DNA of 64,000 bases from Staphylococcus sp. NAM3COL9 (GCF_001431205.1 NZ_LGPC01000016.1:200141-264140), one strand, 5' to 3'. Positions 45,664 to 55,114 are shown, numbered from the stretch's first letter. Numbers and translations: made by a program. The notes: generated from the letters alone by a model not told the origin.

Positions 45664-45692
45664 AGTGTACCAACCAGACGGTTTAGTTTCAA
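45664..45692 (-). promoter_or_regulatory. Promoter and TetR-type operator of the carnitine operon
   Basis: On the minus strand TTGAAA, a 17-base spacer, then TACACT. The spacer contains the inverted repeat AACC-GTCT-GGTT (45672-45683), a typical TetR-family operator core, placed so that a bound repressor would block RNA polymerase. Confidence 0.6.
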
Positions 45693-45705
45693 CCTTATAA
45701 GGTAT

Positions 45706-45745
45706 AAAAAAAGGGGCTAATCAATTTTGAATCATTGACTATCCC
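45706..45745 (-). terminator. Terminator of the TetR gene
   Basis: On the minus strand GGGATAGTCAAT pairs with ATTGATTAGCCC (two mismatches), followed by a run of seven T's. Confidence 0.7.
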
Positions 45746-45817
45746 TATATTATCAGTGCTTTACATGAAAATTACATTTAATTATTTTTTTATAATTTCT
45801 ATTATTATCGACCCTTT

Positions 45818-46366
45818 TCAATCGATTTCTTCATTTTTAGTATAAGTTGTTAACCTTTCTAAAACCGCAGTTCGCATCGAATCATCAATTGCAGCTAAAC
45901 CAAATATTTCAGACAACCATAGTCCATCAACTGCCATTCGAATAATTGTCGCATCAACTTTGTCTAAGCCATCATTTTCAATATTGAATTGCCATTCTTT
46001 ATATGTGTCTTGTAAAGGTAATAATAAATTACTATTTATACCTTGTGCGGCTAACATCCCTGAAGTGATAGATGCATTTTCAGAACTATATTCGCGTGTA
46101 GCATCTATAAATGCGCGTATCCACTTACCTTGTTGTTGGTCACCACTTTGTACATGTTTATCAACGTTAATTCGATATATTTCGTCTGCATGGTCGACAA
46201 GCCCTTGAATTAATGCAAATTTGTTTTTGAAATGATACAACAAGCCACCTTTACTTACGCCTGCTTTCTTAGCAACAGCGTCTAAAGTTAAATATTCACT
46301 GCCTTGTTCATTAACGATAGATGCAGCTGCTTCTAGTAATTGTATCCGTTTAGAAACTCTTGGCAT
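45818..46366 (-). CDS. TetR-family regulator of the carnitine operon
   Basis: The 182-residue product from ATG 46366 (after GAGAAGGTGTATTA) has the TetR helix-turn-helix at about residues 5-50 (RIQLLEAAASIVNEQGSEYLTLDAVAKKAGVSKGGLLYHFKNKFALIQGLVDH) and a helical ligand domain of about 130 residues resembling the BetI/YcdC-like type. It lies immediately upstream of, and parallel to, the three carnitine genes. A TetR-style inverted repeat occupies their promoter, so it most likely represses them until carnitine or a derivative binds. The ligand is inference. Confidence 0.8.
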   Translation of the reverse strand: MPRVSKRIQLLEAAASIVNEQGSEYLTLDAVAKKAGVSKGGLLYHFKNKFALIQGLVDHADEIYRINVDKHVQSGDQQQGKWIRAFIDATREYSSENASITSGMLAAQGINSNLLLPLQDTYKEWQFNIENDGLDKVDATIIRMAVDGLWLSEIFGLAAIDDSMRTAVLERLTTYTKNEEID

Positions 46367-46646
46367 TAATACACCTTCTCTCCAAAAGTACTTTACGAGT
46401 TGGTATCTCATAACACTTTTTATATTCGAGCAAACTATAAACGATAATCGTCAAAGTTGCAACTGTATCTTATTATTATTAATTAAAATCATGACAAGTA
46501 AACAAGCTATGTGAACTACATACACTTTTTATTTTTAATAAATATGAGTACATCTTAAAATCATTCCAATTTTTTTCAGTTCACTTAAATTAAGTTGCTA
46601 TTTTGTAGACTTATTTTGCTATTTTAATATCAACTTCAAGTCTATA

Positions 46647-47243
46647 TTATTTATCATCTATGCCCTTACCCTCTAAAATATGATCTACATATTTTTCAAC
46701 ACGTTTCTCACGTGTTGTCGCTCTTTTAGCTTGTCCTATATGGAACATGTACTGTCTCTGTCTACCAGGTGTTAAATTATAAAATGCTTCTTCAAGTTCA
46801 GGGCTGTCATTTAATTTTTTTTGTAGTTCTTCCGGCATTTCATAGTCTTTTGTTTTTTTCATTGGCACTTGCTGACCTGATTTTTCAATTCTTATTGCTT
46901 CTTCAACATACCATTTAATTTCATCTCTTCGGTTTTCAATTTCGTCTATACTTTCAAAGCGCAGCTGTCTTGCAGCCTGGACATTTTTCGTTTGTTGGAT
47001 AAGTGATTGATATGGGTCTTCCATGATAGACCCTTTTTCAAAAAGCAAAGCACAATAATGTTTGAAATCTTGAATAATCACAACATTCTTATTGTCTAAC
47101 GTGTAACAAGGATGCATCCATTTATAATCTTCTACTAATTCAGTTTCTCGAATAATTTCTCGCATTATTTTAAATTCATCTTGCCACTGTTTCAGTCTAT
47201 CTATAAATGCATCTACTTTAATATGGTATTGTTCATTAGCCAT
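46647..47243 (-). CDS. YdeI/OmdA-like protein
   Basis: The 198-residue protein matches the B. subtilis YdeI type: an N-terminal DUF1801 (YdhG-like) domain (DAFIDRLKQWQDEFKIMREIIRETELVEDYKWMHPCYTL) and a C-terminal OmdA-type segment (LNDSPELEEAFYNLTPGRQRQYMFHIGQAKRATTREKRVEKYVDHI). YdeI was linked to resistance against the cationic peptide raffinose-side transport in some annotations, but the biochemical function is unclear. The ATG follows AGAGGTGTAAATTTT. It is monocistronic and divergent from the permease gene. Confidence 0.75.
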   Translation of the reverse strand: MANEQYHIKVDAFIDRLKQWQDEFKIMREIIRETELVEDYKWMHPCYTLDNKNVVIIQDFKHYCALLFEKGSIMEDPYQSLIQQTKNVQAARQLRFESIDEIENRRDEIKWYVEEAIRIEKSGQQVPMKKTKDYEMPEELQKKLNDSPELEEAFYNLTPGRQRQYMFHIGQAKRATTREKRVEKYVDHILEGKGIDDK

Positions 47244-47431
47244 AAAATTTACACCTCTTTATAATGATTTTATTTATCTTTATTCTACTATGAAATGATT
47301 AATTTTATCTATTTTTAATCATTTTAATAATTACACCAAGTTTTCCGATTGATTTACTATGAGTTAAATGTTTATTATGTTATGATTTTTTTATTATTTA
47401 GACTATTTCATAGAATGTAGAGGTGATTTTA

Positions 47432-48811
47432 ATGCAACAAGCAACAAATTTAAAAAAAGTACTAGGTTTAACTGACGTCTTGGGTATTGCTATCGGTCAA
47501 ATCATAGGTGCTGGTGTCATGTCACTGACTGGCATTGGTATACAGATGACTGGTAGTGGCATAACGCCAGCTTTTATTTTATCTGCTATCATCACCTTAC
47601 TTACGATGCTCCCTATCGCAATATTAGGTTCAACATTACCTACTACTGGCGGAATGTATCAATACACTAGTCGTTTATTGTCTCCAAAGACAGGCATTTT
47701 TTGGTTACTATTATTTATCTTTTTACAGATCACGTTGTCATTATATGCATTGTCATTCGCGCAATATTTAGAAGGCCTTTTCCCTGGAGTACCCGTTAGG
47801 ATTGTCGCTTTCTCACTATTAACTATTTTATTTATCGTAAATATCGTTGGTATTAAATCAGCCTCTATTATTGGAAATATTATGGTAATCACTTTAATCG
47901 TTGCTTTGTCTTGCTTTATTGTATTTGGTATTCCAAATGTTAACTTTGGTGTATTTAATACAAAATCTATGCTGCCAGATGGTTTCACCGGATTCTTTAC
48001 TGCTGTAGGCCTTGTTTCTTTTGCAACTGGAGGTGCTCAAGTAGTTGCTGAACTTGGTGGAGAAATGAAAAACCCTAAAAGGGACATTCCAATTGTTATT
48101 ATTGTTGCTACTATATTTGTCGGATTATTATATGCATTTATTGCCTCAATTGCAGTAGGCGTATTACCTATTCCAGAAGTAGCAGGTAGACCTTTAACGA
48201 GTGTCGCAAAAGAGGTATTACCAACCCCGGCATTTATCTTCTTCATGGTCGGTGGCGCAATGTTTGCTTTAGCAACAACACTTAATTCGACTTTTACTTG
48301 GGTAACAAAAAGTTTATTAGTGGCAATTCATGATGGTTATTTGCCTAAATATTTAGGTAAAGTAAACAAACGTTTTGGTACACCTCATTGGCTATTACTT
48401 ATTTTTTACATTATTGGTGCATTGCCTATTATCACAGGTATGTCTTTAGACGTTGTTGCACAACTTGGTACAGGCATCTCTCTAATCGTATTTGCATTTC
48501 CAGCCTTAGCTGTGACACAATTGCCGAAAAAATATCCTGAAGCATATAAACAATCCCCATTTAAAGTCCCTTATCCTATTCTGGTGACAATTGCTATATG
48601 TGCAATTATAGTCTTGTTATGCCAATCCTATTTACTAATTTCAGATTTAAAATTAGGTTACATCATAGGTACCTTTATATATATTATTATCTCAGCTTTT
48701 ATTGCTCATTTTTCAAATAAAAAAGCTAATTTAAAAATTAGTGAAATACAATTAAATTCTAAACAAATTCCTGACAAACAAACCAACTTTTCTAATAATT
48801 CTATAACTTAA
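47432..48811 (+). CDS. APC-family amino acid permease
   Basis: The 459-residue protein has about 12 helices and the APC signature region LGLTDVLGIAIGQIIGAGVMSLTGIGI in helix 1, with the G-x-G-x-G-type unwound segment. ATGGAQVVAELGGEMKNPKRDIPIVI near residue 205 is the helix 6/loop consensus of the family. The soluble tail of about 35 residues is polar (LKISEIQLNSKQ). I start at ATG 47432 after AGAGGTGATTTTA; the upstream in-frame TTG 47423 overlaps that site. Substrate unknown. A strong hairpin follows. Confidence 0.85.
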   Translation: MQQATNLKKVLGLTDVLGIAIGQIIGAGVMSLTGIGIQMTGSGITPAFILSAIITLLTMLPIAILGSTLPTTGGMYQYTSRLLSPKTGIFWLLLFIFLQITLSLYALSFAQYLEGLFPGVPVRIVAFSLLTILFIVNIVGIKSASIIGNIMVITLIVALSCFIVFGIPNVNFGVFNTKSMLPDGFTGFFTAVGLVSFATGGAQVVAELGGEMKNPKRDIPIVIIVATIFVGLLYAFIASIAVGVLPIPEVAGRPLTSVAKEVLPTPAFIFFMVGGAMFALATTLNSTFTWVTKSLLVAIHDGYLPKYLGKVNKRFGTPHWLLLIFYIIGALPIITGMSLDVVAQLGTGISLIVFAFPALAVTQLPKKYPEAYKQSPFKVPYPILVTIAICAIIVLLCQSYLLISDLKLGYIIGTFIYIIISAFIAHFSNKKANLKISEIQLNSKQIPDKQTNFSNNSIT

Positions 48812-48815
48812 TAAA

Positions 48816-48870
48816 AACGAGGACGAACACATGCCATTAATTTTTCAATCGACATGTGTCCGTCCTCGTT
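48816..48870. terminator. Bidirectional terminator
   Basis: AACGAGGACG-AA-CACATG pairs with CATGTGTCCGTCCTCGTT between two convergent transporter genes. Confidence 0.85.
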
Positions 48871-48998
48871 ACTGTTTAGATTCCCAACATTCTGCTTTCT
48901 TCTCAAAAGTAAATCTTAATTTACTTATAAATAAAGCATGTTTATTACTAATTTTTGTGAATCAATCAACTATTTTTGATATACTGAATTAATTTTAC

Positions 48999-50171
48999 TT
49001 ACGCTTTATTATATTTCACTACATTTTTCAAACTTATAACCAATATGAGTGCTACTAAAGCAATGGCACCACTAAAGTAAGTTACAGCTAAAACATCTAT
49101 TTTCGAAACAACTAAACCACCTATGATACCACCGATACCAATACCAGCATTTAAGCTCGACATATTCCAACTCATCACTTGACTTGTATCCCCATCAACG
49201 TGTTCGATAATACCACTCTGAACTGCAGGATTTGTACTCCATTGCATGATGTTCCAAATAAAGATAACCATTAATAACAAACCAGTACCTGGTAAGAATA
49301 CATTCAATATTAACATCATAAGAATAAATATTGAAGTTGCAATCGTTAACCAGCGCTTACTTGTTAATTTATCGGATAGTACTCCGCCCATTGAAGTTCC
49401 TATTACACCTGCAATACCATTGATTAATAATGCTATAGAGACAAATGATAAATCATGACCACTGGACAACATTAATGGGTTAATGTAGATGAATGTAACG
49501 GAATTCGCTACTAATAATAGGAATGTAATCCCTAAATATTTTGTGATTTCTGCTGGCCTTAAGATTTTAGAATAATTACTTCCACGTTTTTGACTACTTG
49601 TACTTGTTGTAGATGCTTTGAACTCTGGATCAGGTACATAAAAGTACATAAGAATACCAACAAGTATACTTACAGCTACTATAAATAAGAACGTAAATCT
49701 CCAACCAATTAAGTCACCAATAATTGTTCCAATAGGTACACCGAATACGTTAGCACCACTAAAACCTGAATAAACGATACCTATCATTTTCCCACGATGT
49801 TGAGGTACCGTTAATAAAGCTGTTAATGCTAGTATCTTTACTACAATTAAAGCTGCAGCCGCTGAAGATAAGATACGTCCAAATACTAAAATAGTAAAAT
49901 CAGGTGCAACTGCAATAATCACGTTCCCCAACATAAACATTACTAACGCCCATAATAATACTGGTCTTGGTGAAAAACGATTTGTGACTTTAACCAAGAT
50001 TGGTCCTGCAATTGCAAATGTAATTGCATATAAAGTTACTAATTGACCAATAATTGCTTCAGAAACACCTAAATCATTACTCATTAAATTCATAATCCCA
50101 GCAACCATCATTTCAACCATACCTACGATAAATATACTTAAAATAAAGGTTGTAATTCGCATAGCTGACAT
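48999..50171 (-). CDS. MFS exporter, DHA1 AraJ/YdhP-like
   Basis: The 390-residue, 12-helix protein resembles the sugar-efflux/chloramphenicol-resistance-like DHA1 group. Features are FILSIFIVGMVEMMVAGIMNLMSNDLGVSE in helix 1, a shortened motif A region KVTNRFSPRPVLLW, VVKILALTALLTVPQHRGKMIGIVYSGFSGANVFGVPIGTIIGDLIGWRFTFL around helices 4-5 (motif C-like), and GGVLSDKLTSKRWL in the second half. The ATG at 50171 follows AAGGGGTG; a GTG three codons earlier overlaps this site. Substrate unknown. Confidence 0.82.
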   Translation of the reverse strand: MSAMRITTFILSIFIVGMVEMMVAGIMNLMSNDLGVSEAIIGQLVTLYAITFAIAGPILVKVTNRFSPRPVLLWALVMFMLGNVIIAVAPDFTILVFGRILSSAAAALIVVKILALTALLTVPQHRGKMIGIVYSGFSGANVFGVPIGTIIGDLIGWRFTFLFIVAVSILVGILMYFYVPDPEFKASTTSTSSQKRGSNYSKILRPAEITKYLGITFLLLVANSVTFIYINPLMLSSGHDLSFVSIALLINGIAGVIGTSMGGVLSDKLTSKRWLTIATSIFILMMLILNVFLPGTGLLLMVIFIWNIMQWSTNPAVQSGIIEHVDGDTSQVMSWNMSSLNAGIGIGGIIGGLVVSKIDVLAVTYFSGAIALVALILVISLKNVVKYNKA

Positions 50172-50356
50172 ACGTTTCACCCCTTTCTTTTATTTCGTTG
50201 TAATTTTTACATAACCACTATATTATAAACCATGCGTCAACAGGTTTGAATATATTTACTTAGTGTAGTCTCTGACTTATTAATATAATTTAACAATTCA
50301 CAAAGTACTGCAGTATTCATTAATTAGCTAATAAAGTTTAAAATAACAATGAATAA

Positions 50357-50386
50357 AGGGAACATCCTATTTGAGATGTTCCCTGA
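50357..50386 (-). terminator. Terminator of fetAB
   Basis: AGGGAACATC pairs with GATGTTCCCT around an eight-base loop, just past the fetB stop. Confidence 0.75.
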
Positions 50387-50406
50387 CTGAGTTCCTTCTA
50401 TGAAAA

Positions 50407-51180
50407 TCAGCGTTGTTTAGCGTGTAAGTGACGCCCTATCAGTTGATTTCGATGATTAAAGAATTGTTTGTAACTTAAGTATGTGGCAATAAGGGCTGAC
50501 ATGATTGTTGCTGTTGTGTGAATAAACACAACCATCAATTGAAATTTAACAGCTTCTAATGGATCAACACCACCAATAATTAATCCTGTCATCATACCAG
50601 GTATAGATACAATTCCATATGTTTTAACAGAATCAATAGTTGGTACGATTGCTGTCTTTACACTTTCACGTATTGTGGTTTTAGAAGAAAGTTTCGGTGT
50701 AGCACCTAACGCTAATTTAGCTTCAATCCTGCTCATCTCTTTAACAAATTCTCTATCTAAATTCTGATAAGCCAAATTAATAGCAATTAGTCCATTACTC
50801 CCAAGCATACCTGCAATCGGAATAACTTCATTAGGCTTGAATTGAATAGCGCCAGTTATAATTACGCCTGCTAATGGTAATGCAACTCCAATAAATATCG
50901 CTGTAAAAGATATCCAAAACACATGATGCATCACTGGCGATGCTCTACTGATTGTATTCCAGGAAGCATTAATAATGATAATAAGTACAAATAATAGGAG
51001 CAACCATTTTTGGTTTACATCAAAGATAAAATGCAAAAGATATCCTAAAATAACAAGTTGAACGACAGCCCGTGTCGTTGCAACCAGTAAATCTTTAATA
51101 ATATGTAATTTTTCTTTATAAGAGACAATCATAGGAAAGATTAGGAGTAACCCAGTTAACACTAAAGCTGTTGTACTCAT
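50407..51180 (-). CDS. fetB: FetB-family ABC permease (UPF0014)
   Basis: The 257-residue protein has about seven helices and matches the FetB/YbbM (UPF0014) family. The block GMLGSNGLIAINLAYQNLDREFVKEMSRIEAKLALGATPKLSSKTTIRESVKTAIVPTIDSVKTYGIVSIPGMMTGLIIGGVDP is highly characteristic. In E. coli FetAB exports iron and helps survive oxidative stress. Its start abuts the fetA stop. Export of iron or another metal is inferred from the family; no Fur or PerR box was found upstream. Confidence 0.85.
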   Translation of the reverse strand: MSTTALVLTGLLLIFPMIVSYKEKLHIIKDLLVATTRAVVQLVILGYLLHFIFDVNQKWLLLLFVLIIIINASWNTISRASPVMHHVFWISFTAIFIGVALPLAGVIITGAIQFKPNEVIPIAGMLGSNGLIAINLAYQNLDREFVKEMSRIEAKLALGATPKLSSKTTIRESVKTAIVPTIDSVKTYGIVSIPGMMTGLIIGGVDPLEAVKFQLMVVFIHTTATIMSALIATYLSYKQFFNHRNQLIGRHLHAKQR

Positions 51181-51830
51181 TATAAGTCCTCCTGCTTGTC
51201 TATTTTGCCATCAACGATTCGGATTCTTTTTTGAAAATGTTTAATACTCTGATTCGTACTATGTGTAATCCACAAAATTGCAACACCTTCAGCAGCAAGC
51301 TTAAAAATAAGTTCTTCTACTTTCTCACTATTTTGCGTATCTAATGCACTAGTCGCTTCATCTAATAATAGTATTTGAGGCTTATACATTAATTGTCTAG
51401 CGATCGTAATACGCTGTCTCTCCCCACCTGATAGATGCTCTACATTTGTATTAAAATTATAGTGACCCAGTCCCACAGCTTTTAATAATGTCTTAGCTCT
51501 TTTACGGTCAAATTTGTCCTCCCGAACTATAGCAGGAAATGCCAAATTATCGCCAATTGTAAGATCAAATAAATCACTTTCTTGTAATAAATAACTAATA
51601 TCCATACGTAATGATTCAGGTTTGATTTGTTCATATGCTTTCCCGTTAAAATATATTTCACCATGCGTTGGGCTAATTAAATTACTAAGCAATCGTAACA
51701 ATGTACTTTTACCGCTTCCTGAAGGCCCTATAATAGCAATTGTATCTCCCTTTTCTATATTCAAATTGATATTATCGATGATGTATCTATTACCTATTTT
51801 GTAAGAAACATTTTTAACTTCTAACATCAT
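51180..51830 (-). CDS. fetA: FetA-like ABC ATPase
   Basis: The 216-residue ATPase has Walker A GPSGSGKSTLLRLLS (near 36), Q-loop YLLQESDLFDLTIGDN (near 80), signature HLSGGERQRITIARQLM (near 130), Walker B ILLLDEATSALD (near 153) and H-loop LWITHSTNQ (near 187). The ATG is preceded by AAGGAGGACAGATG. It overlaps the permease gene and together they form the FetAB exporter. The family also includes YbbL of E. coli. Confidence 0.85.
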   Translation of the reverse strand: MMLEVKNVSYKIGNRYIIDNINLNIEKGDTIAIIGPSGSGKSTLLRLLSNLISPTHGEIYFNGKAYEQIKPESLRMDISYLLQESDLFDLTIGDNLAFPAIVREDKFDRKRAKTLLKAVGLGHYNFNTNVEHLSGGERQRITIARQLMYKPQILLLDEATSALDTQNSEKVEELIFKLAAEGVAILWITHSTNQSIKHFQKRIRIVDGKIDKQEDL

Positions 51831-51972
51831 CTGTCCTCCTTAAAATATGAATCATTTCCTATTATTTATTCCCTAAATCAATTATTTTAATAGCCTTTTC
51901 AAGCAATTATTTAGGTTGTAGCGTTCACTTAATAATTAATATGTTGTTCAACAAATTTCGTTCACTTCTTTT

Positions 51973-52755
51973 TTATTTCGTAAAGACAATAGCTATCAAT
52001 GAAATTAAATTGTTTACAGCATGTAATGTTATAGCCAGCGCCAAATTCATACCACTCTTTAAATAAACAAAAGCAATTCCAATCGCGATAATAATATATG
52101 ATCCTATCTCAAATGGAGATGTAGCGCCAATCACATGAACACCTGCAAAGAGTGCAATTGAAAGGACTGTGGCAAAACCATATGTAATTTTTTTCCCTAG
52201 TTCATGGATGATTAAATGCCTAAATAATAATTCTTCAATAATAGGCGTTAAAATAACAATATCAATAAATAAAAATGGTAACATCCTATTATCAACGAAC
52301 ATTTCCTCTAAGAGCATTTGATTTTGTGTTTCATTATATTGTAATGATTTAGGCAAAAATTCCATTAACCCAGCGTAAGCGGAATTTAAAATTAAAATTA
52401 ATATATATGCAGCAATCATCATCAATAGATATCGAGGTACTTTTTTAAACCTATCGATTGCAATCGATATCATCCTATCTTTTCTATGCATTGCATAAAA
52501 GCTATATATAATTATTATTTCTGCAATGACTGCGCTCATGATTAATATATTTTCATCAGTAAAAAACGATTCATTTTTTATATCAATAATAGAATATATG
52601 CCATAGATTAAAACAAAGAAAATAATAGGAACTATATTATTCATAACAATATATATGGGGAATAGCCAAAAATCTTTTTTTACAATTCTGTCATTGTTCC
52701 ATATGTTTTTTTCATTGTGATCTTTTTTTATCTCTTGAGTTGACTGTTGAGCCAT
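51973..52755 (-). CDS. CPBP-family intramembrane metalloprotease
   Basis: The 260-residue membrane protein carries the CPBP (Abi/CAAX protease) motifs: TPIIEELLFRHLIIHELGKK (EExxxR, near 165), a second histidine region FAGVHVIG (near 200), and LHAVNNLISLIA (HxxxN, near 245). Around eight helices are visible. Staphylococcal relatives such as MroQ and SpdA-C act in peptide processing or cell-envelope functions; the target here is unknown. The ATG follows AAGGAAGGTGTCAT. It is divergent from the glutamate-synthase-like gene. Confidence 0.83.
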   Translation of the reverse strand: MAQQSTQEIKKDHNEKNIWNNDRIVKKDFWLFPIYIVMNNIVPIIFFVLIYGIYSIIDIKNESFFTDENILIMSAVIAEIIIIYSFYAMHRKDRMISIAIDRFKKVPRYLLMMIAAYILILILNSAYAGLMEFLPKSLQYNETQNQMLLEEMFVDNRMLPFLFIDIVILTPIIEELLFRHLIIHELGKKITYGFATVLSIALFAGVHVIGATSPFEIGSYIIIAIGIAFVYLKSGMNLALAITLHAVNNLISLIAIVFTK

Positions 52756-52945
52756 ATGACACCTTCCTTATCTTTGTATACAATGAATATACCATGTTTT
52801 AAATTACTTATATACATTTTATAATATATTTATTCTGTATCTATACTCAGCAATAGTACATTGGTCAGCCCCACTTTATAGTAGTTATCATATTGTAAAA
52901 AGCTCATTTTGTTGTAGTATATATATAAATAAGGAGGGATGTTAC

Positions 52946-54532
52946 ATGGCAATTTTGACAATATTACAATTCATCGTAAATATCATCATAGTGCTAATTT
53001 TATTAAGTGTATTAATTATTGGGGGATTTTTACTATTTAAAGATAAGCGCCAAAAGCAACATAGTGTATTACGTAATTACCCATTACTTGCACGTGTTCG
53101 TTATTTTGGGGAAAAAATCGGTCCTGAACTCCGTCAATATTTATTCTTAGCGGATACGAAAGGTAAACCATTTTCCAGAAATGATTTTACTAATATAGTA
53201 TTAGCTGGAAAATACAATTCTAGGATGACGAGTTTTGGGACGCAAGAAGATTACAAAGATGGATTTTATTTACAAAATACAATGTTTCCTTTACAAACAT
53301 CAGAATTACACATTGATCAGTCACCTATGATTTCTTCTTTTATCTATGAAATTGATAATGAACGTCTGTTCAATCGTGATGAACATAAAATTCAAGCTGA
53401 ACTTAATCCTTATTATATATCAGAAGAAAATCGCATCACTTTAGGCGCAGAACTTAAGCATCCATTCAAACCTAGGCGCTTAGTAGGTCAATCTGGTATG
53501 AGCTATGGTGCATTAGGTAGAAATGCAATCACTGCACTTTCTAAAGGGCTTGCTCAAGCAGGCACTTGGATGAATACCGGCGAAGGGGGATTATCACAAC
53601 ACCATCTTTCTGGAGGCGTGGATCTCATCTTTCAAATTGGACCGGGATTATTCGGAGTACGAGATAAAGCAGGCGTATTCGATATAGATGCCTTTCTCAA
53701 GTTAGCGCATAATGATAAGATTAGAGCCTTTGAAATCAAACTCGCTCAAGGTGCTAAAACACGTGGTGGACATATGCAAGGTAATAAAGTAACTGAAGAA
53801 ATTGCAAATATACGTATGGTTGAACCATGGAAAACAATTAATTCTCCTAACCGTTTCGATAGCATTGATAGTCCAGAAGCTTTACTTAATTGGGTCACTC
53901 AGCTCAAGCAACAAGGTCAAAAACCGGTTGGCTTTAAAATTGTTGTAAGTAAAGTTTCAGAAGTAGAAAAACTTGTACAAACTATGGTTGAAACGAATCA
54001 ATATCCTAGTTTCATAACTGTTGACGGCGGTGAGGGCGGCACTGGTGCAACATTCCAAGAATTGCAAGATGGTGTTGGTTTACCTTTATTTACGGCTTTG
54101 CCTATTGTAACTTCATTGCTTGAAAAGCATGGTATACGTAACCGTGTTAAAATTTTTGCATCCGGAAAGCTTATCACTCCGGATAAAATCGCAATTGCTT
54201 TAGGACTGGGCGCAGACTTAGTAAACGTGGCGCGTGGCATGATGATTAGTGTAGGATGTATTATGAGTCAACAATGTCATATGAATACTTGTCCAGTAGG
54301 TGTAGCTACTACGGATCCTAAACTTGAAAAAGGTTTGATTATCGATGAGAAAAAATATCGTGTCACTAATTTTGTAACAAGTTTACATGAGGGGTTATTT
54401 AATATAGCAGCTGCGGTTGGCGTTGAATCACCTACTCAAATATCTAAAGACCATCTTATTATTAAAAATAAAGATGGCGGAATTCAATCTATACGAGATT
54501 ATAAATTGAAACTGATTGATCAACATCGATGA
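52946..54532 (+). CDS. Membrane-anchored FMN-binding glutamate-synthase-like protein
   Basis: The 528-residue protein has one N-terminal hydrophobic helix (about 7-30) and then the FMN/Fe-S synthase domain of glutamate synthase: GQSGMSYGALGRNAITALSKGLAQAGTWMNTGEGG near 185, ITVDGGEGGTGATFQE near 350, and the cluster motif CIMSQQCHMNTCPVGVATTDP near 440, with three cysteines for a [3Fe-4S] cluster. The N-terminal amidotransferase and C-terminal beta-helix domains of true GltB are absent. Its reaction is not established; it may be an amine- or glutamate-linked oxidoreductase. The ATG follows AAGGAGGGATGTTAC. It is monocistronic. Confidence 0.83.
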   Translation: MAILTILQFIVNIIIVLILLSVLIIGGFLLFKDKRQKQHSVLRNYPLLARVRYFGEKIGPELRQYLFLADTKGKPFSRNDFTNIVLAGKYNSRMTSFGTQEDYKDGFYLQNTMFPLQTSELHIDQSPMISSFIYEIDNERLFNRDEHKIQAELNPYYISEENRITLGAELKHPFKPRRLVGQSGMSYGALGRNAITALSKGLAQAGTWMNTGEGGLSQHHLSGGVDLIFQIGPGLFGVRDKAGVFDIDAFLKLAHNDKIRAFEIKLAQGAKTRGGHMQGNKVTEEIANIRMVEPWKTINSPNRFDSIDSPEALLNWVTQLKQQGQKPVGFKIVVSKVSEVEKLVQTMVETNQYPSFITVDGGEGGTGATFQELQDGVGLPLFTALPIVTSLLEKHGIRNRVKIFASGKLITPDKIAIALGLGADLVNVARGMMISVGCIMSQQCHMNTCPVGVATTDPKLEKGLIIDEKKYRVTNFVTSLHEGLFNIAAAVGVESPTQISKDHLIIKNKDGGIQSIRDYKLKLIDQHR

Positions 54533-54539
54533 CATAAAT

Positions 54540-54593
54540 AGAGCTCTATTACTTAAAAGCAATTAAACTGCTTTTCAAAGTGATAGAGCTTTT
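54540..54593. terminator. Bidirectional terminator
   Basis: AGCTCTAT-ACTT-AAAAGCA pairs with TGCTTTT-AAGT-ATAGAGCT through small bulges, between convergent genes. Confidence 0.8.
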
Positions 54594-54595
54594 AA

Positions 54596-55114
54596 CTAAT
54601 GACCTGCTTCATTTATTTGTTGCGTTAGTTTTGTTTCTATAGTACTTTGTTCATCTTCTAATGGATTGAACTCAAATTTCTCACCATTTATAAATACTGT
54701 TGGTATCCCTTTGATTCCACGACTAAAAGCTTCTTCATTAATCGCTAAAGCGCGTTCATCAGCTTCTTTCTGAGGCGATAAGTTAAACTCTTGCTGCATT
54801 TTTGTTTCTATAGTAGCAAAATCAACTGTCCATTCTTTCTGAGTGTCATACAATTTTCGTATCTTTTCTAGTGTTTCATCAGTATTTTGATAATCTAAAT
54901 GAATATTTGCAACCGTACCTTTTAACAAACCTTGCTTCGTTTTATCATAATGCTTAATTACATGTTGTACTTTGCCTTGATCTATCAGTGGTTTTAATGA
55001 TTGATCTGCGGCTTTAAAATAATTTTTACAATATGGACAAGCCAAATTTATAAATGATTCCACTTTAACAGGCGCATTTGATGACCCTAATGTAAGATGT
55101 TTAACTTCTGTCAT
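54596..55114 (-). CDS. Cytoplasmic DsbA-like thioredoxin-fold protein
   Basis: The 172-residue product starts at ATG 55114 after GGAGGGATTTTAT. It has a DsbA-type thioredoxin fold: APVKVESFINLACPYCKNYF with a CPYC active site (near 28), a helical insertion, and the cis-Pro strand GIKGIPTVFINGEKFEF near 145. No signal peptide or lipobox is present, in contrast to the DsbA lipoprotein at 16284, so it should act in the cytoplasm. It may be a thiol reductase or bacillithiol-linked enzyme. Partners unknown. Confidence 0.82.
   Translation of the reverse strand: MTEVKHLTLGSSNAPVKVESFINLACPYCKNYFKAADQSLKPLIDQGKVQHVIKHYDKTKQGLLKGTVANIHLDYQNTDETLEKIRKLYDTQKEWTVDFATIETKMQQEFNLSPQKEADERALAINEEAFSRGIKGIPTVFINGEKFEFNPLEDEQSTIETKLTQQINEAGH

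Noticed and set aside
51831..51972. Fur or PerR box upstream of fetA
   Set aside because: No GATAATGATTATC-like or PerR-like palindrome was visible.
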